Source of the DNA: Acanthamoeba lenticulata
Lineage: Eukaryota > Discosea > Longamoebia > Acanthamoebidae
Assembly (NCBI GenBank): GCA_002179805.1
Contig: NAVB01001686.1
Span: forward strand, 1-16,085
Reading direction: 5' to 3'
DNA length: 16,085 nt
Shown: piece after piece, positions 1-9,028 of the stretch
How positions within the stretch are numbered: the stretch's first letter is position 1
Layout: the number at the start of each line of letters is the position of its first letter
The notes under the pieces: generated by a model
What the model was told of the DNA's origin: nothing
What the model saw: only the letters and a program-made list of their open reading frames with translations
Databases searched by the model: none
Translations under genes and position numbers: made by a program

Positions 1-3000
1 AGAGACGGCGAGGGCGATCATCAGCATCCACGGACGCACGTTGGGGCGCGGAAGAGAGAGATGAGGTGAGGGAGAGCAAACCCAAGTTGTGTGGCGTCAT
101 TTTGTTGACGTCGCAATGGTAGGCCACATCGGCCAGGTACCCCATCAAGTACTGCAGCGCGAACGCATGGGCCTGCGGATTGATGCCCCCACCCACCCAC
201 CCACCCAATTGTTTAATTGTTTTAGAATAAGAGAGAGAGAGAGAGAGAGAGTAAGAAAGACAGAAGGACAGAGAAAGGCGAGCGGGCAAGGAAGTCAAGT
301 TCCAGGCGTTGCTTTTAGTTGGCTGGCTGGCTGGATTGGGGGGGGGGTAGTGTTGGCGGTAGCATGGCGAAAGAGAGGTTCGGACCTGTGGAAGCTGGCC
401 AATGAGGCGACGCGTCTCCGCAATCCGCTCTGCCACGAGGCTGGGCTCGTCACAGTCGCCTGGCGCAGCACCCAACCCAACCCAAAAAAGCAATCATGAC
501 GATGACGGTGGTGATGATTATGAGCAATGCATACGCGCCTCCCTTCCCCCCCCCCATCGTGAAAAATGGTACCATCGCCGGTGAGAGCCTTGGTGCTGAT
601 GAAGGCGTCATAGAGCGAGAACGTGATGAGAGGCTCGGGCAGCTCTCGGATCCACAGCTTCAATAAGCCAGACACCACGTGGGGATCCACTCCCGTCGGG
701 AAGTCCCACTTGACTCCCTGTTTTTTGGGCCGAGATCACCCGACCCCCCCCCCCGGAGACCCTCGCCACTTTAGAACACACCGAAGTCGATCCGGCGAAC
801 GAATCCATCCCTGAAGATCGGCCTAACCAGTGCGCACAACACACACACACACACTCCTCGGATGGGGGGGGGGCGCAAACTTGGAGAGGGAGCGGAGCTA
901 GATAGATAGATAGAGAGAAGAGAGAGATCGCAAGCGGCTGAAGGGGGGGCAGGAGGAGGCACATGCCCAGCCAGACACACATACACACACACACACACAA
1001 ACCAGATCGACAGTCACAAGGGGGGAGGGTGTTGAAGAAGAAGGAAAAGAAGAAGAAGAAGAAGAAGATTAGAATAACACCTGATCGCACAGGTTGCGGT
1101 AGTGCTGAATCTCCGTCATCATCCCCGAGAGGCGAAACAGGCCTTCGACTTGGTTGGCCTGATGATCGACGAGCCACGTGATTGTTTTTTCCATGACGAG
1201 CGGTACATCGCGATCGCTCTCGCGCGTGGTCATGACTTCCGTGAGGGCGATCCCAAACACTTGCGGAACCCAAGGGGAGGAGGAGCAGGAGGAGAGAACG
1301 AGGACGGAGGTAGCGGCCCCACGGGTAAGTCAGCCCCCCCCCGCGTTTTGTGGTGGTGGTGGTGGAAAAGGAGGCGTAAAGAAGGAAGGGGGGGGCATCG
1401 CCGAGACAAAAAAAAAAGAAAAGCAGTCGTGCAGGGGCGTACAGCGATCGGTGGCGAGGCTCTGAATTACCGCGGAAAGGTCGCGCTTCCATTCGGCCTT
1501 GCGCTCCGGCGAGGGAGCGCACAGAGTCATGGATTGGTTCGGCCACACGAGCTCGAATGCATTCCGGAGAGCTGCCAAGGCGGCATACCCACGCCCGCGC
1601 CAGCTGGAAGGGTCAAAGCTGGTCCGGCGCCGGGCCACACATTTTTGGGGCAAATGGGGGGAGAGGGGAGAGGGGGGGAAGGAGGGCGCCAGTAGCGGGG
1701 AAGAAGGCGTACTCTCTGTATCGGGCAGGTCCCGCACCGCCGTAATGTCCTGCAGGGGCACCGTACCCACGTACCGGAAGGAGTAGTCGCCCTGCCCCCC
1801 CCCCGTGTGTGCGTGTGCGTGTGTGCATGTGTGTGTGTACGTGTGCGTGTTGGACCCAGCCCAATACTCCCACCCGGGGGAGGAGACACGCACCTGGAGC
1901 TGGGAAAGCAGATTGGATATCTTTTTAGAGTAGATGAGAAGGTTGTTGAACAAGAAGAACCTGAGGTTGTTTTGTGTTTTGTGAGTGTATGAGTTTGTGT
2001 TTGTGTTTTGATTTTGGGATGAGGAGAAAAGTTCTTTCCTAAAAAGAAAAAAATAACAAAAACAAAAAATAAAAACAAAAACAGAGACTTGAGGGGAGGC
2101 GCTTGTGGTTGGAGGGAGGAGGGAACCAGTGCTCGTCGGGCTTGCGGTCGCCACTTGGAACGATGTGGAGCGGACCCTCCCGCACATAGCGCCGGTGCCG
2201 GTCGACAAGCGGGTTCAAGGGCTGCTCATAGCCGTGCAGTTTGTTTTTGACGACGAGGACCTTGACGAGGCGGGCAGAGATCTCCAAGCTCTGCTCGACG
2301 GATGCCTGCAGCATCTGCAGGCTCTGAATGGCCTATGGCGGTGGTGATGGTGGTGGTGGTAGCGGTGATGGTGATGGTGATGGTGAGAAAGGAGGGAGGG
2401 GAAGTTGTTAGCGGCGGCGGAGCAATGGGTCAGATGAGGGCATGGCCAAAGGGAACGCGACGTCACACCTCGGTCAAGGGCATGAAGTCGGGATCGGTCG
2501 GGTTCGTCAAATGAAGCAGCTTCTGTGGAATTATTCATACCAGGCCAGTCAGCCAAGTCAGCCTCCCCATGGCCTGGCCTCGCAGGAAGAACAAAAGAAA
2601 AAGAAGAACAGGGGCAGGACTTTGCACTCCCTCCCTCCCTCCCTCCCTCGCAACAGACCACAAACGCAGCGAAGCAGCGAGACGCAGAGAGAGAGAGAGA
2701 GAGACAACACACACACACACACACAGCTCCATCGACATACTCGGCCCCAAACGTACTCTTGCAAGAGGGAGGGGGGAGGGGGGAAAGGGCCGAGGGAGAG
2801 CAGGAGGAGGAGCAGGAGCAGGAGGAGAAGTATAATCTCCAGGTGTTTTTTTTTTTTTTCAAATCTATAGAAAAAATATTGATGGAGGAGAGAGGAGAGA
2901 GAGGCACCTTGAGGGATTGTTCATAGCGGGCGATGCGCCCCGCCGGCAGCGAGAGCAGAACCTGTAGCGGCGCTTCGTCCTTTTCCTCCGATGTCTGGTG

Positions 3001-6000
3001 CCCGGGGGTGATTGGGTGTGGACGGAAGGATCGAGGATGTGACGAGGACGAGGAGGAGGAAGAGAAGAAGAAGAAGAAGAAGTGTAAACAAGAGTTGAAG
3101 CGCGTCAAGCCAAAGCGAGGTGGCAGGACGAGGTCAGGCGGAACCTTGAGAAAGCTACGGACTGTGCTGGATTGATTCTTCGAGCGCTCGAGTGCATCTT
3201 CGCGCGTACTGCTGCCCATAGCGAACTGCGGGTAGAGCTCCAACTCTTGGGCCTACACACCCGCGCGCACACATGCACATAAACAGATATATATACACAG
3301 ATGTGCACATATATATATATATATACAAATCGCACATAGACACACACCACCACATACGCGCAAAGTCAATCAACATGGAGAGAGAGAGAGAGAGAGACAC
3401 ACACACACACACATGTCATCCGAGAGGGACTCCTCTCCTATCAGTCTCCACACCCACGAAGACCCTCCTCCTGCCTCGTCGTCGTCGTCATCGTCGTCGT
3501 CCATTTCCTGCTCCTCTTGGGCCATCGATGCAAATGGGCGGGGAAGGGAGAAGGGGAACGTCACCCGCGCGGCAAATACGCGCCCGACGGCAACGTGGGG
3601 ATAAGCCTGGAGCTGCTCCTCCAGGTCCGTCCGGAGCGTGGTGTGCACCGCTAGCAGGCGATCCACATCTGTGGAGCAACACGGCCACCACCACCACCAC
3701 CACCACCCGCATGTTGGTTCATCACCTTGTGGTTTTTCAAAAAGAAGAGGAATGACTCTATTTCATAATAATTAGTATTATTTTATTTTGTTTTTAACGC
3801 CTAATTTGATTCCACGCCGGCCATGAGAGGGACGGGCTTCAAGAAAAACGGGTCATTTGGGGGGTGGGAGGGAGGGGGCTCACCAGCAAAGATGGCACTG
3901 ATGTCGGTGCGCTCGACCTTTTTCGAGAGGGCCTCGTCCTGCAACAGCACGTCCCTATAATTCTGCTCAGTACATCAACGTGTTTTGAAACCAGTTAGGT
4001 TGTGTGTCTCCCCCCCGGGGGGGAGGGGCTAGATCAGGGACGAGGACGAGGACGAGGAGGAGACACGTGCCTCAACAAGCGAAGAGAGGAGGCCGCAGTA
4101 AAGTTTTTCGTCTTCGAGGAGCTGCATGAGGGCCACCTTTCGCTTGTCCGCCTCTGTAGCGCCCGCAGGCGTCAGCATGACAAGAGCGATCCCACGACGG
4201 CCGTCTGCGTGCTGGCTGCTCCGGCGGGACGCAGACGGGAGACACAAACCTTTTTCCCAGACCGACTCGTCGAGGTCCTTGAAGGCGAGGGTGTCCGGGG
4301 ATACACGCACACGCTCGGTGACTTTGCCTCCACCACTGCGGAACTCGTGCTTGCGATCCCCCACGACGGCTTCAAAGTCCTGCCCGCCCCAACATCCCAC
4401 CGCGAGAGCGGGGTCGTTAGAGGTTGTTGGAGGGAAGAGAGAGAGAGAGAGAGAAAAGAGAAAAGAAAAGAGAGAGAGAGAGAGAGAGAGAAGGGACGGA
4501 AGAAGGGGTCGGGCGCGTGAATGACACGCGCGAGCACGAGGAAGAGCGAAAGAGAGGAAGAAGAAAGATATAGAAATAATGATATAGAAATGAATAATAG
4601 AGAGCGAGTGCGTGAGCAAGCAAGCAAGCAAGCAAGGAGGTGCCTTGACTACGGACTGCAGCTGGACAACACGCTTGTAGCCAAGTGAAAAGAACTTCTT
4701 ATAGGCCTCGAAATAGGCGCACAGCTGCTCCAGCGTTTCGATTTGATTCTTGGCGATCACGTCTTCGAGCCTGCCCACACCAGCGATGAGCGCCGGCGCC
4801 AAGCACCAGATAAATAGACAAGACTGATTTATTGATTGATTGATTGGCGGATAAAATAAAAATATACACGTCGATACGGAAATGTTTTCCACGACCGGGG
4901 GAGAGGTGGTGGATTCGGAGGAAGAGGAGGAGTATGCATACGTCTTTGTGGTGTCCTGGGCCTGCTCCTTGAAGGCGACCTCCAAAGCATCGCGTTCTTT
5001 TTCGGCCTGGGATCAACACTTTCGTGTGTTATATAACGACCTTTGTTCTCTTCTTCTTCTTCTTCTTCTCTTGATTGCTCCCCGGCAGGGGGACAGGCGC
5101 ATGAACAGAGGGCGTACCTCGACCACCTTGACCAGATTGAGCTTGCCCTTGGCGTTGAGCTGCTGCACCTTGGAGATGGCGCTGTCGTAGGTACTCCGCG
5201 CCTTTTCACATTTTTTGAAGGAAGCCTGTGTATGTGTACATTATGTTTGTGTTTGTTAAAAGAGTTTTGATAATTTTTAAAAAAAAAAAAAAACGGGTTG
5301 ATAGGTGCAACAACTTGCGTGAGAAAAGAAGGAGAAATGAGGCATACATACCTTGGCATCGCGGAGGTCTCCGCGTACAAATTCATCCATCGGGAGCGTG
5401 AACTTGGCATGGATGGCACGATCCTGCCACCGTCATCAACGATCACACCGTTTGCTCATGAGTGCAAGTACGCATGACGCGCGATGAATGCAGTTGTGTG
5501 CATAGATTGTGGGAGCTGAAAGGGAGCTGAAAGGGAGCTGAAAGGGAGCTTCAGCTGTGCAGCTATCCAAGGGGTGTAGGTGTTCATTTTTTATTATTAT
5601 TATTTTATTGGGAGGGTTCTTTGCAGGCGACACGTGCCATTTCTTCGCGTAGCGTCTGCACGAAGAGGCTCAGGTCCTTAAGCTCAGAGAGAGCGCGCAC
5701 TGCACGCCCCACCCACTAGGTGGTGAGAGAGGCCACCAAATAATGACGACGCTGGCCACAGGTGGTGGTGTCATGCTTATGCTCAAAGAACGACCTGCGC
5801 GCGCTACGGGGGGAGGAGGCAAACAGGTACCGAGCACCTCATCGTGCCCCTCACGGATGCGCAGGCGCTGAGCGTAGATACCGAGCGCCTCAGCCAGTTG
5901 CTTCTGGGACTCCACTGAGGCTGGAGGGGGAAAAGCACACACGCAGAAGAATTGGTGCTGTGTGCGTGCATGTATGTGTTTGTGTGTGGCACTATGTGGA

Positions 6001-6345
6001 GAGAGCACCTGACGTCTGTTGGGAGTCGCGAACGGACCGTTGGTGGATAACTTTGAGGCATTCTGTCGAATCCGCTACTTTCTAGGCAGTATCAAAGCGA
6101 AAAAGTCTTTCAACTTCAGCCCGGTGCAGGTTGCGCGCGCTTAAAAAGTGAATGCACATGATGTGGCTAAAACGTGCCGTGGCAAGATTTGCCAAACCCT
6201 GCGGGAGCCTTGGATGATCCGTTCCGCCAGGCGCGCTGCTAGGGGCAGCAGAAGTCGGAGCCCCACCAACTGGGGTAGCGGGCAAAGGGCTCCCGCTATC
6301 ACCTCGACCGAGAGTGCCAAGACGAGCGAACTTAAACTTGTTCAT
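1..6345 (-). CDS. BAR-DH-PH-RhoGAP multidomain Rho-family regulator (3' end beyond window)
   Basis: Predicted cytosolic, membrane-associated regulator of Rho/Rac GTPases carrying both an exchange (DH-PH) and a GTPase-activating (RhoGAP) module behind a BAR domain. Exons, 5' to 3': 6345-6178 (donor uncertain), 6081-6009, 5914-5838, 5682-5632, 5423-5352, 5225-5118, 5006-4942, 4770-4644, 4379-4250, 4204-4071, 3962-3884, 3668-3565, 3252-3145, 2994-2908, 2522-2469, 2332-2127, 1960-1894, 1791-1713, 1571-1443, 1259-1079, 810-780, 717-573, 459-386, 172-82. Every internal join keeps phase and extends a domain alignment. About 815-835 residues are visible. The ATG at 6345 is the first after the RRP7 stop. 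The first intron ends at 6082 just after an in-frame TAG; its donor could be at 6177 (GCACGT), 6114 (GTTGAA) or 6270 (GTTGGT). No stop codon was identified. The domain order is seen in the sequence; the target GTPase is unknown. Confidence 0.85.
82..1259 (-). other. RhoGAP domain exons
   Basis: Five exons encode most of a RhoGAP domain. FGIALTEVM opens the domain, VEGLFRLSG carries the catalytic arginine finger (Arg in 'GLFRLSG'), DPHVVSGLLKLWIRELPEPL is the conserved helix-loop, and YLADVAYHCDVNKMTPHNL is the 'VNKMTPRNLA' block. The exon 780-810 is only 31 bases and encodes DGFVRRIDFG. RhoGAP domains accelerate GTP hydrolysis by Rho/Rac/Cdc42. Only the final part (the 'GPN' region) is missing. 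The minus strand between 81 and 1 could encode PNVRPW in one frame, but I see no acceptor for it. Confidence 0.9.
1443..2332 (-). other. PH domain exons (DH-linked)
   Basis: Exons 2127-2332, 1894-1960, 1713-1791 and 1443-1571 encode a pleckstrin-homology fold directly after the DH domain. RRYVREGPLHIVPSG supplies strand 1, HWFFLFNNLLIYSKK spans a phase-2 intron (1961-2126) and is the typical 'FFLFNDLLLYTKK' strand, FRYVGTVPLQDITAVRDLPD follows, and FELVWPNQSMTLCAPSPERK leads into the C-terminal helix around EWKRDLSAVIQ. The Trp of the C-terminal helix is present. PH domains next to DH domains usually tune exchange and bind phosphoinositides. Confidence 0.85.
2523..2907 (-). other. Long intron of the Rho regulator with GT and CT microsatellites
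   Basis: This is the longest intron of gene 1 (385 bases), lying between two DH exons. On the sense strand it carries a T-rich tract, a (GT)n run followed by a (CT)n run near 2690-2725, and C/T-rich sequence (antisense GGGAGGG and CCTCCCT blocks). I see no gene inside it. Overlapping ORFs read from it are low-complexity. Confidence 0.6.
3253..3564 (-). other. Intron of the Rho regulator with AT, GT, CT and GAC-type repeats
   Basis: This 312-base intron separates the exons ending FAAR and beginning AQELELYP. It contains a GAC/GAT-type triplet run (3475-3503), adjacent (CT)n and (GT)n tracts on the sense strand (3378-3413), and an (AT)n run (3308-3326). No coding potential beyond repeat-derived frames is visible. 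Confidence 0.6.
4644..6081 (-). other. BAR-domain exons of the Rho regulator
   Basis: Seven exons encode a mostly helical segment of about 190 residues that best resembles the ACAP/GRAF type of BAR domain. Diagnostic stretches are VESQKQLAEAL (exon 5838-5914), LPMDEFVRGDLRDAK (5352-5423, matching the 'FVKEDVRKFKE' region of ACAPs), ASFKKCEKARSTYDSA (5118-5225), and LEQLCAYFEAYKKFFSLGY (4644-4770, matching the last BAR helix, which ends 'FFQQGY' in ACAPs). BAR domains dimerise and bind curved membrane. The final exon can end at a GC donor (4643) or at a GT donor nine bases upstream (4652); both keep phase 0. The next exon (4250-4379) encodes a linker of about 43 residues that I cannot assign. 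Confidence 0.75.
5511..5550. repeat. 11-bp minisatellite in an intron
   Basis: The unit GGGAGCTGAAA is repeated three times perfectly and followed by a partial fourth copy (GGGAGCT). The array lies in the intron 5424-5631 of gene 1. The sequence just after it (TTCAGCTGTGCAGCT) contains the reverse complement of the unit's core, so the end of the array could fold into a small hairpin. Confidence 0.9.
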
Positions 6346-6452
6346 GTCGTGGCCTGCTGGTGGCCGGAAATTGAATATTATTCTGTACTGCCGGACAAAA
6401 AAATGAAATTATTTTTCTTCTTCTGCCAACATAAAGCGCCGTTCTGCTGGGC
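6346..6452 (-). promoter_or_regulatory. RRP7 3' flank and upstream region of the Rho regulator
   Basis: Only 107 bases separate the RRP7 stop codon from the ATG of the downstream gene on the same strand. This interval must hold the RRP7 3'UTR/polyadenylation site and the promoter/5'UTR of gene 1, unless gene 1 begins inside RRP7. I see no TATA box or consensus poly(A) hexamer on the minus strand. The A/T-rich part is near 6370-6425. Confidence 0.4.
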
Positions 6453-7858
6453 TTAGAAGGGCTTGAACTTGCGCTGGGCACGCAACTTGGCAATTTTCTT
6501 CTTGTCTTCTTCGAACCGTAATCGCAAGTCGGCCAGCTCTGTGTGCACACGCGCGTAGGGATGGTGTCAGCAAACCAACAGCTGCGGAGTGAAGAAGAAG
6601 AAGAAGGAAACAAGAGGCGTGAGGCTTCTGCATACGCTTTCTACGATTCTCTCGCCTCTGGAAACGGTAAAAGTCGAGCAGCACTTTGTCGGACTCTTGC
6701 CGCTGCGCCTTAGCCGCGAGAGCCGGACTTGCTCTCGCGCTGGCGACAGGAATGCCACCGTCGGTCACCTTCTTTCTGCCCTTACGTCGCACCGTAATGA
6801 AGCCGTCGGCATCTGGCTTCCCGAGAGCCGCTTCTTCTTCGCGCTCCGCCTGCCGCCCAGTCCATGATTGTCGCCAATGCGCATTAAAAAGAAGAGCATT
6901 GCTATAGATACACAGCTTCGAACCTGTCGTTGCTTGCGATCAAAATCGGCCATAAAGGCGTCGACCTCTGCCATTACGCGTTGTGGGTCGGGCCGCGCTT
7001 CGTGGTACTCTTCAAGCCATTCTGCCCAGTCAACCACAAGCAACCATGAGGTTTTATTCACCACGGACAAGCGACAAGGGAAAAAAGTGGGTAAAAGCTG
7101 GACACGAATAATAAATAAATAAATAAATAAAGCAAAAAATTGCAGAAAAGAGGCGGCGTACTGGGCACACCACGCTTCATGTGCGCGGCAGCGGTAGTAT
7201 CGTCCGTTTGAGCGTCGATCTGCTGTTCGTTGTTGTTGTCGTCGTCGTTTGCACCCGCCGACAGCCAATCATAGTTGAGGGCTTCGCGCAGGCCGTCGGA
7301 AGACGCGAAGGTGACGTGGGCAAACACCAGTGGGCGCGCCTCGGCGTCCTCGGCCAACGCCACCTCCAGCCACGGCCCACGACCGCCTTGGGCAAGTGGT
7401 CGGTGAGAGGGCTGCGCCGTCGCAGAGACTCCAAAGGCAGCACCACCGGTAACCCGGCGAAGCGACTTGAGGGTGACGCTCTCGACGGTACCACACCGAG
7501 CAAAGAAGCGGCGCAAACGATCTTCAGCAAAGGCCACATCTACGTCATCGACATTGGTGACGAACAGCGTCGACTCGGCACTCGCCCCAGCATCCTCCGG
7601 AGGTGCGCCTCCGCCAAACTGCCCGCTTGCACGGTGTTGGCGAATGTACAGGTACTTCCACGGGTGTCCGGCCGGTTGAGTACTGAGCTTCAAGGGCACC
7701 AACTGGAAATCTCCCGCAGAGGAGGAGGACCACACGGCCGTCTCTTCCTTCCGTTTCTTCTTTTTTTTGCTTGCCTCTTCCTGATGAGGAGCTAGCAGTG
7801 CCACCGGTGTTCCCTCCGGAGGTAGCGATGTGCGCTTTCTCTTCAGCTCCTTGTTCAT
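6453..7858 (-). CDS. RRP7: Ribosomal RNA-processing protein 7 (RRP7)
   Basis: Nucleolar factor of the UTP-C/CURI subcomplex, needed for 18S rRNA maturation and small-subunit assembly. Exons: 7858-7171, 7021-6924, 6849-6636, 6538-6453; the spliced product is 361 residues. All introns are GT-AG and phases match. Residues about 50-75 (DFQLVPLKLS, KYLYIRQHR) match the RRP7 N-terminal motif, and about 96-195 form the RRM-like domain (STLFVTNV, LRRFFARCGTVESV). The C-terminal RRP7 domain contains REWLEEYHEARPDPQRV, AEVDAFMADFD, GFITVRRKGRKK, LLDFYRFQRREN and the signature ending FEEDKKKIAKLRAQRKFKPF, very close to human RRP7A. The start is the first ATG of the open exon, at a lysine-rich MNKELKRKR. 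It is longer than human RRP7A (about 280 residues), mostly through a Lys-rich N-terminus and a Gly/Ala/Asp/Asn-rich insert. It is divergent from the mitochondrial protein gene at 8022. Confidence 0.92.
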
Positions 7859-8021
7859 CTTTCGTGACCAGTACTGCAAAACTTGGCCAGCTGCCGCTCT
7901 CCCTTATTTCCTCTTCTCTCTTTCTCCGCCTTTCCCCGATGCCCAGGAAAACGAGGAAATGAAAAGAAAAACCAACCACAAAGGAAAAGTCTTGGTGTAT
8001 CTCCAATCTCCATTCCCCGCC
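7859..8021. promoter_or_regulatory. Bidirectional promoter region between RRP7 and the mL58-like gene
   Basis: This 163-base interval lies between two divergent start codons and must contain both 5'UTRs and promoters. Pyrimidine-rich sequence (7900-7945) is followed by purine-rich sequence (7948-7990) on the plus strand. No clear TATA box is present. Both genes serve ribosome production, so a shared promoter would be logical, but that is inference. Confidence 0.45.
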
Positions 8022-8954
8022 ATGAAGCAAGCCGCAACCTGCCGGGCCACGCACGTATTCGCCTCTTGTGCTCGTCACAGTACCTCCCGTGCTGTACGTG
8101 TTCGCTTGCTGCTCTCTCTCCCGTAAAAATGCCGATCGAAGGGCTGAAATTCAGGCGTCTGCGGGAGGCAGGTTCACGGCGGGGGCAGGCTCATCGCAGA
8201 GCAGCCACTAGTTGTGCGCACGGAAGCAATGCCCGGGGTGCATCTGGCAGGTGGTGGCGCGGTCTTCACGCACCGCACCGAGGCGCCAACCCACGCGCCT
8301 CCCGTGCGGCCGGAACTGGGTCAGCTGGGTGATGCCGACATCGCTGAAATGCGACGCCTGCGAGCCGAAGACCCTGCTCGGTGGACGCAGCGACGGCTGG
8401 CCGAGCGCTTTGGGGTGCACCAGCTTCTGGTTGCTCGCGTGGCGCCTGCCCCGGCAGAGCGGTTTGCGCAACTCGAAGAGGAGGAACAGTTACGCCAGCT
8501 GCGCCTTGTGTTCAGCGACCGTGAGAGCAGCAGCAGCAGCAACAACAACAGACGCGTCAGCAAGCCCTACTCGCCCAGCGACCTCGAGCGGACCAATCGG
8601 GCCAAGTTCCAGCAGCATGTGCGCCAACAGGGCGGACTGAAGGCGACCCTGAAGCAGAACAACGTCCTGCCGAAGCGCCGGCGGCAGGGCATGCGGCCGC
8701 CTCCTTTCCAGGTGTTCGAGGAAGCTTTCGTTCCCAATCCTGCCGATTCCCAACCTGGTGTGGTCAGCCCGCAGGTTGACTTTGACAAGGCCACTCGCCC
8801 CTATACCGTTCGCTCTCTTCCGCCCGCCGAGGCTGCCGAGACCCTTCGCCGCGCAGCTTCTAATGCTCCTCCTTCCGCTGACGAAGCTGAGGTGGAGGCC
8901 ATCCGACGCGAGTCACGCGCGCTACGCAACGCCAAGTTCAGCCACCAGCACTGA
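8022..8954 (+). CDS. Putative mitochondrial large-subunit protein mL58 (MRP-L20 family)
   Basis: Probable mitochondrial ribosomal protein. The model has two exons, 8022-8093 and 8172-8954, joined by a 78-base GT(ACGT)-AG intron in phase 0, giving 284 residues. Exon 1 encodes MKQAATCRATHVFASCARHS plus a few residues: rich in Arg/Ser/Ala with no acidic residue, as expected for a mitochondrial presequence. Residues about 77-125 (DADIAEMRRLRAEDPARWTQ, LAERFGVHQLLVARVAP) resemble the helix-turn-helix-like core of fungal MRP-L20/mL58 ('RRLRAEDP...LAxxFxxSxLFV'). A Ser5-Asn3 run and a basic C-terminal half follow. Without the presequence exon the first in-frame ATG would be at 8229. The family assignment rests on remembered motif similarity, so the product name is moderate; the reading frame is secure. 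Confidence 0.68.
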
Positions 8955-9003
8955 CCAGCAGGCTTTAGAGAAAACAAAAAACACCGAAAAAAAGAATTGG
9001 CAT

Positions 9004-9009
9004 AATAAA
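9004..9009 (+). promoter_or_regulatory. Candidate poly(A) signal of the mL58-like gene
   Basis: A perfect AATAAA lies 50 bases past the stop codon, in an A-rich stretch, and 20 bases before the ATG of the next gene on the same strand. The 3' end of one gene and the 5' end of the next therefore share a gap of about 74 bases. Confidence 0.5.
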
Positions 9010-9028
9010 GAAAACAAAACACCCGAAT

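Larger units (their letters stand above)
2469..4204 (-). other. DH (RhoGEF) domain exons
   Basis: Six exons spell a Dbl-homology domain. CR1 starts at RKVALMQLLEDEKLY, followed by LLSSLVE and NYRDVLLQDEALS across the intron 3963-4070, then DISAIFA/DVDRLLAVH (the usual 'IFSNIEEIYELH' region), LELYPQF, and PLQVLLSLPAGRIARY, which corresponds to CR3 ('KPVQRIPRYPLLL'), ending with KLLHLTNPTDPDF. DH domains catalyse nucleotide exchange on Rho-family GTPases. The CR3 region has diverged: the usual Gln-Arg pair before Ile is Gly-Arg here. Exchange activity is therefore likely but not certain. Confidence 0.78.

Noticed and set aside
608..1546. 312-residue open frame on the minus strand, and similar long frames at 1330-2208 and 2215-3243
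   Set aside because: They run through introns full of CT/GT repeats and switch in and out of the true frame. Only short pieces match domains, and those pieces are the spliced exons listed.
5511..5550. CRISPR-like array
   Set aside because: The units are 11 bases with no spacers and lie in a eukaryotic intron; it is a minisatellite.
7181..7795. 204-residue plus-strand frame opposite RRP7
   Set aside because: RRP7 on the minus strand has clear family motifs over the whole stretch; the plus frame is GC-skew shadow.
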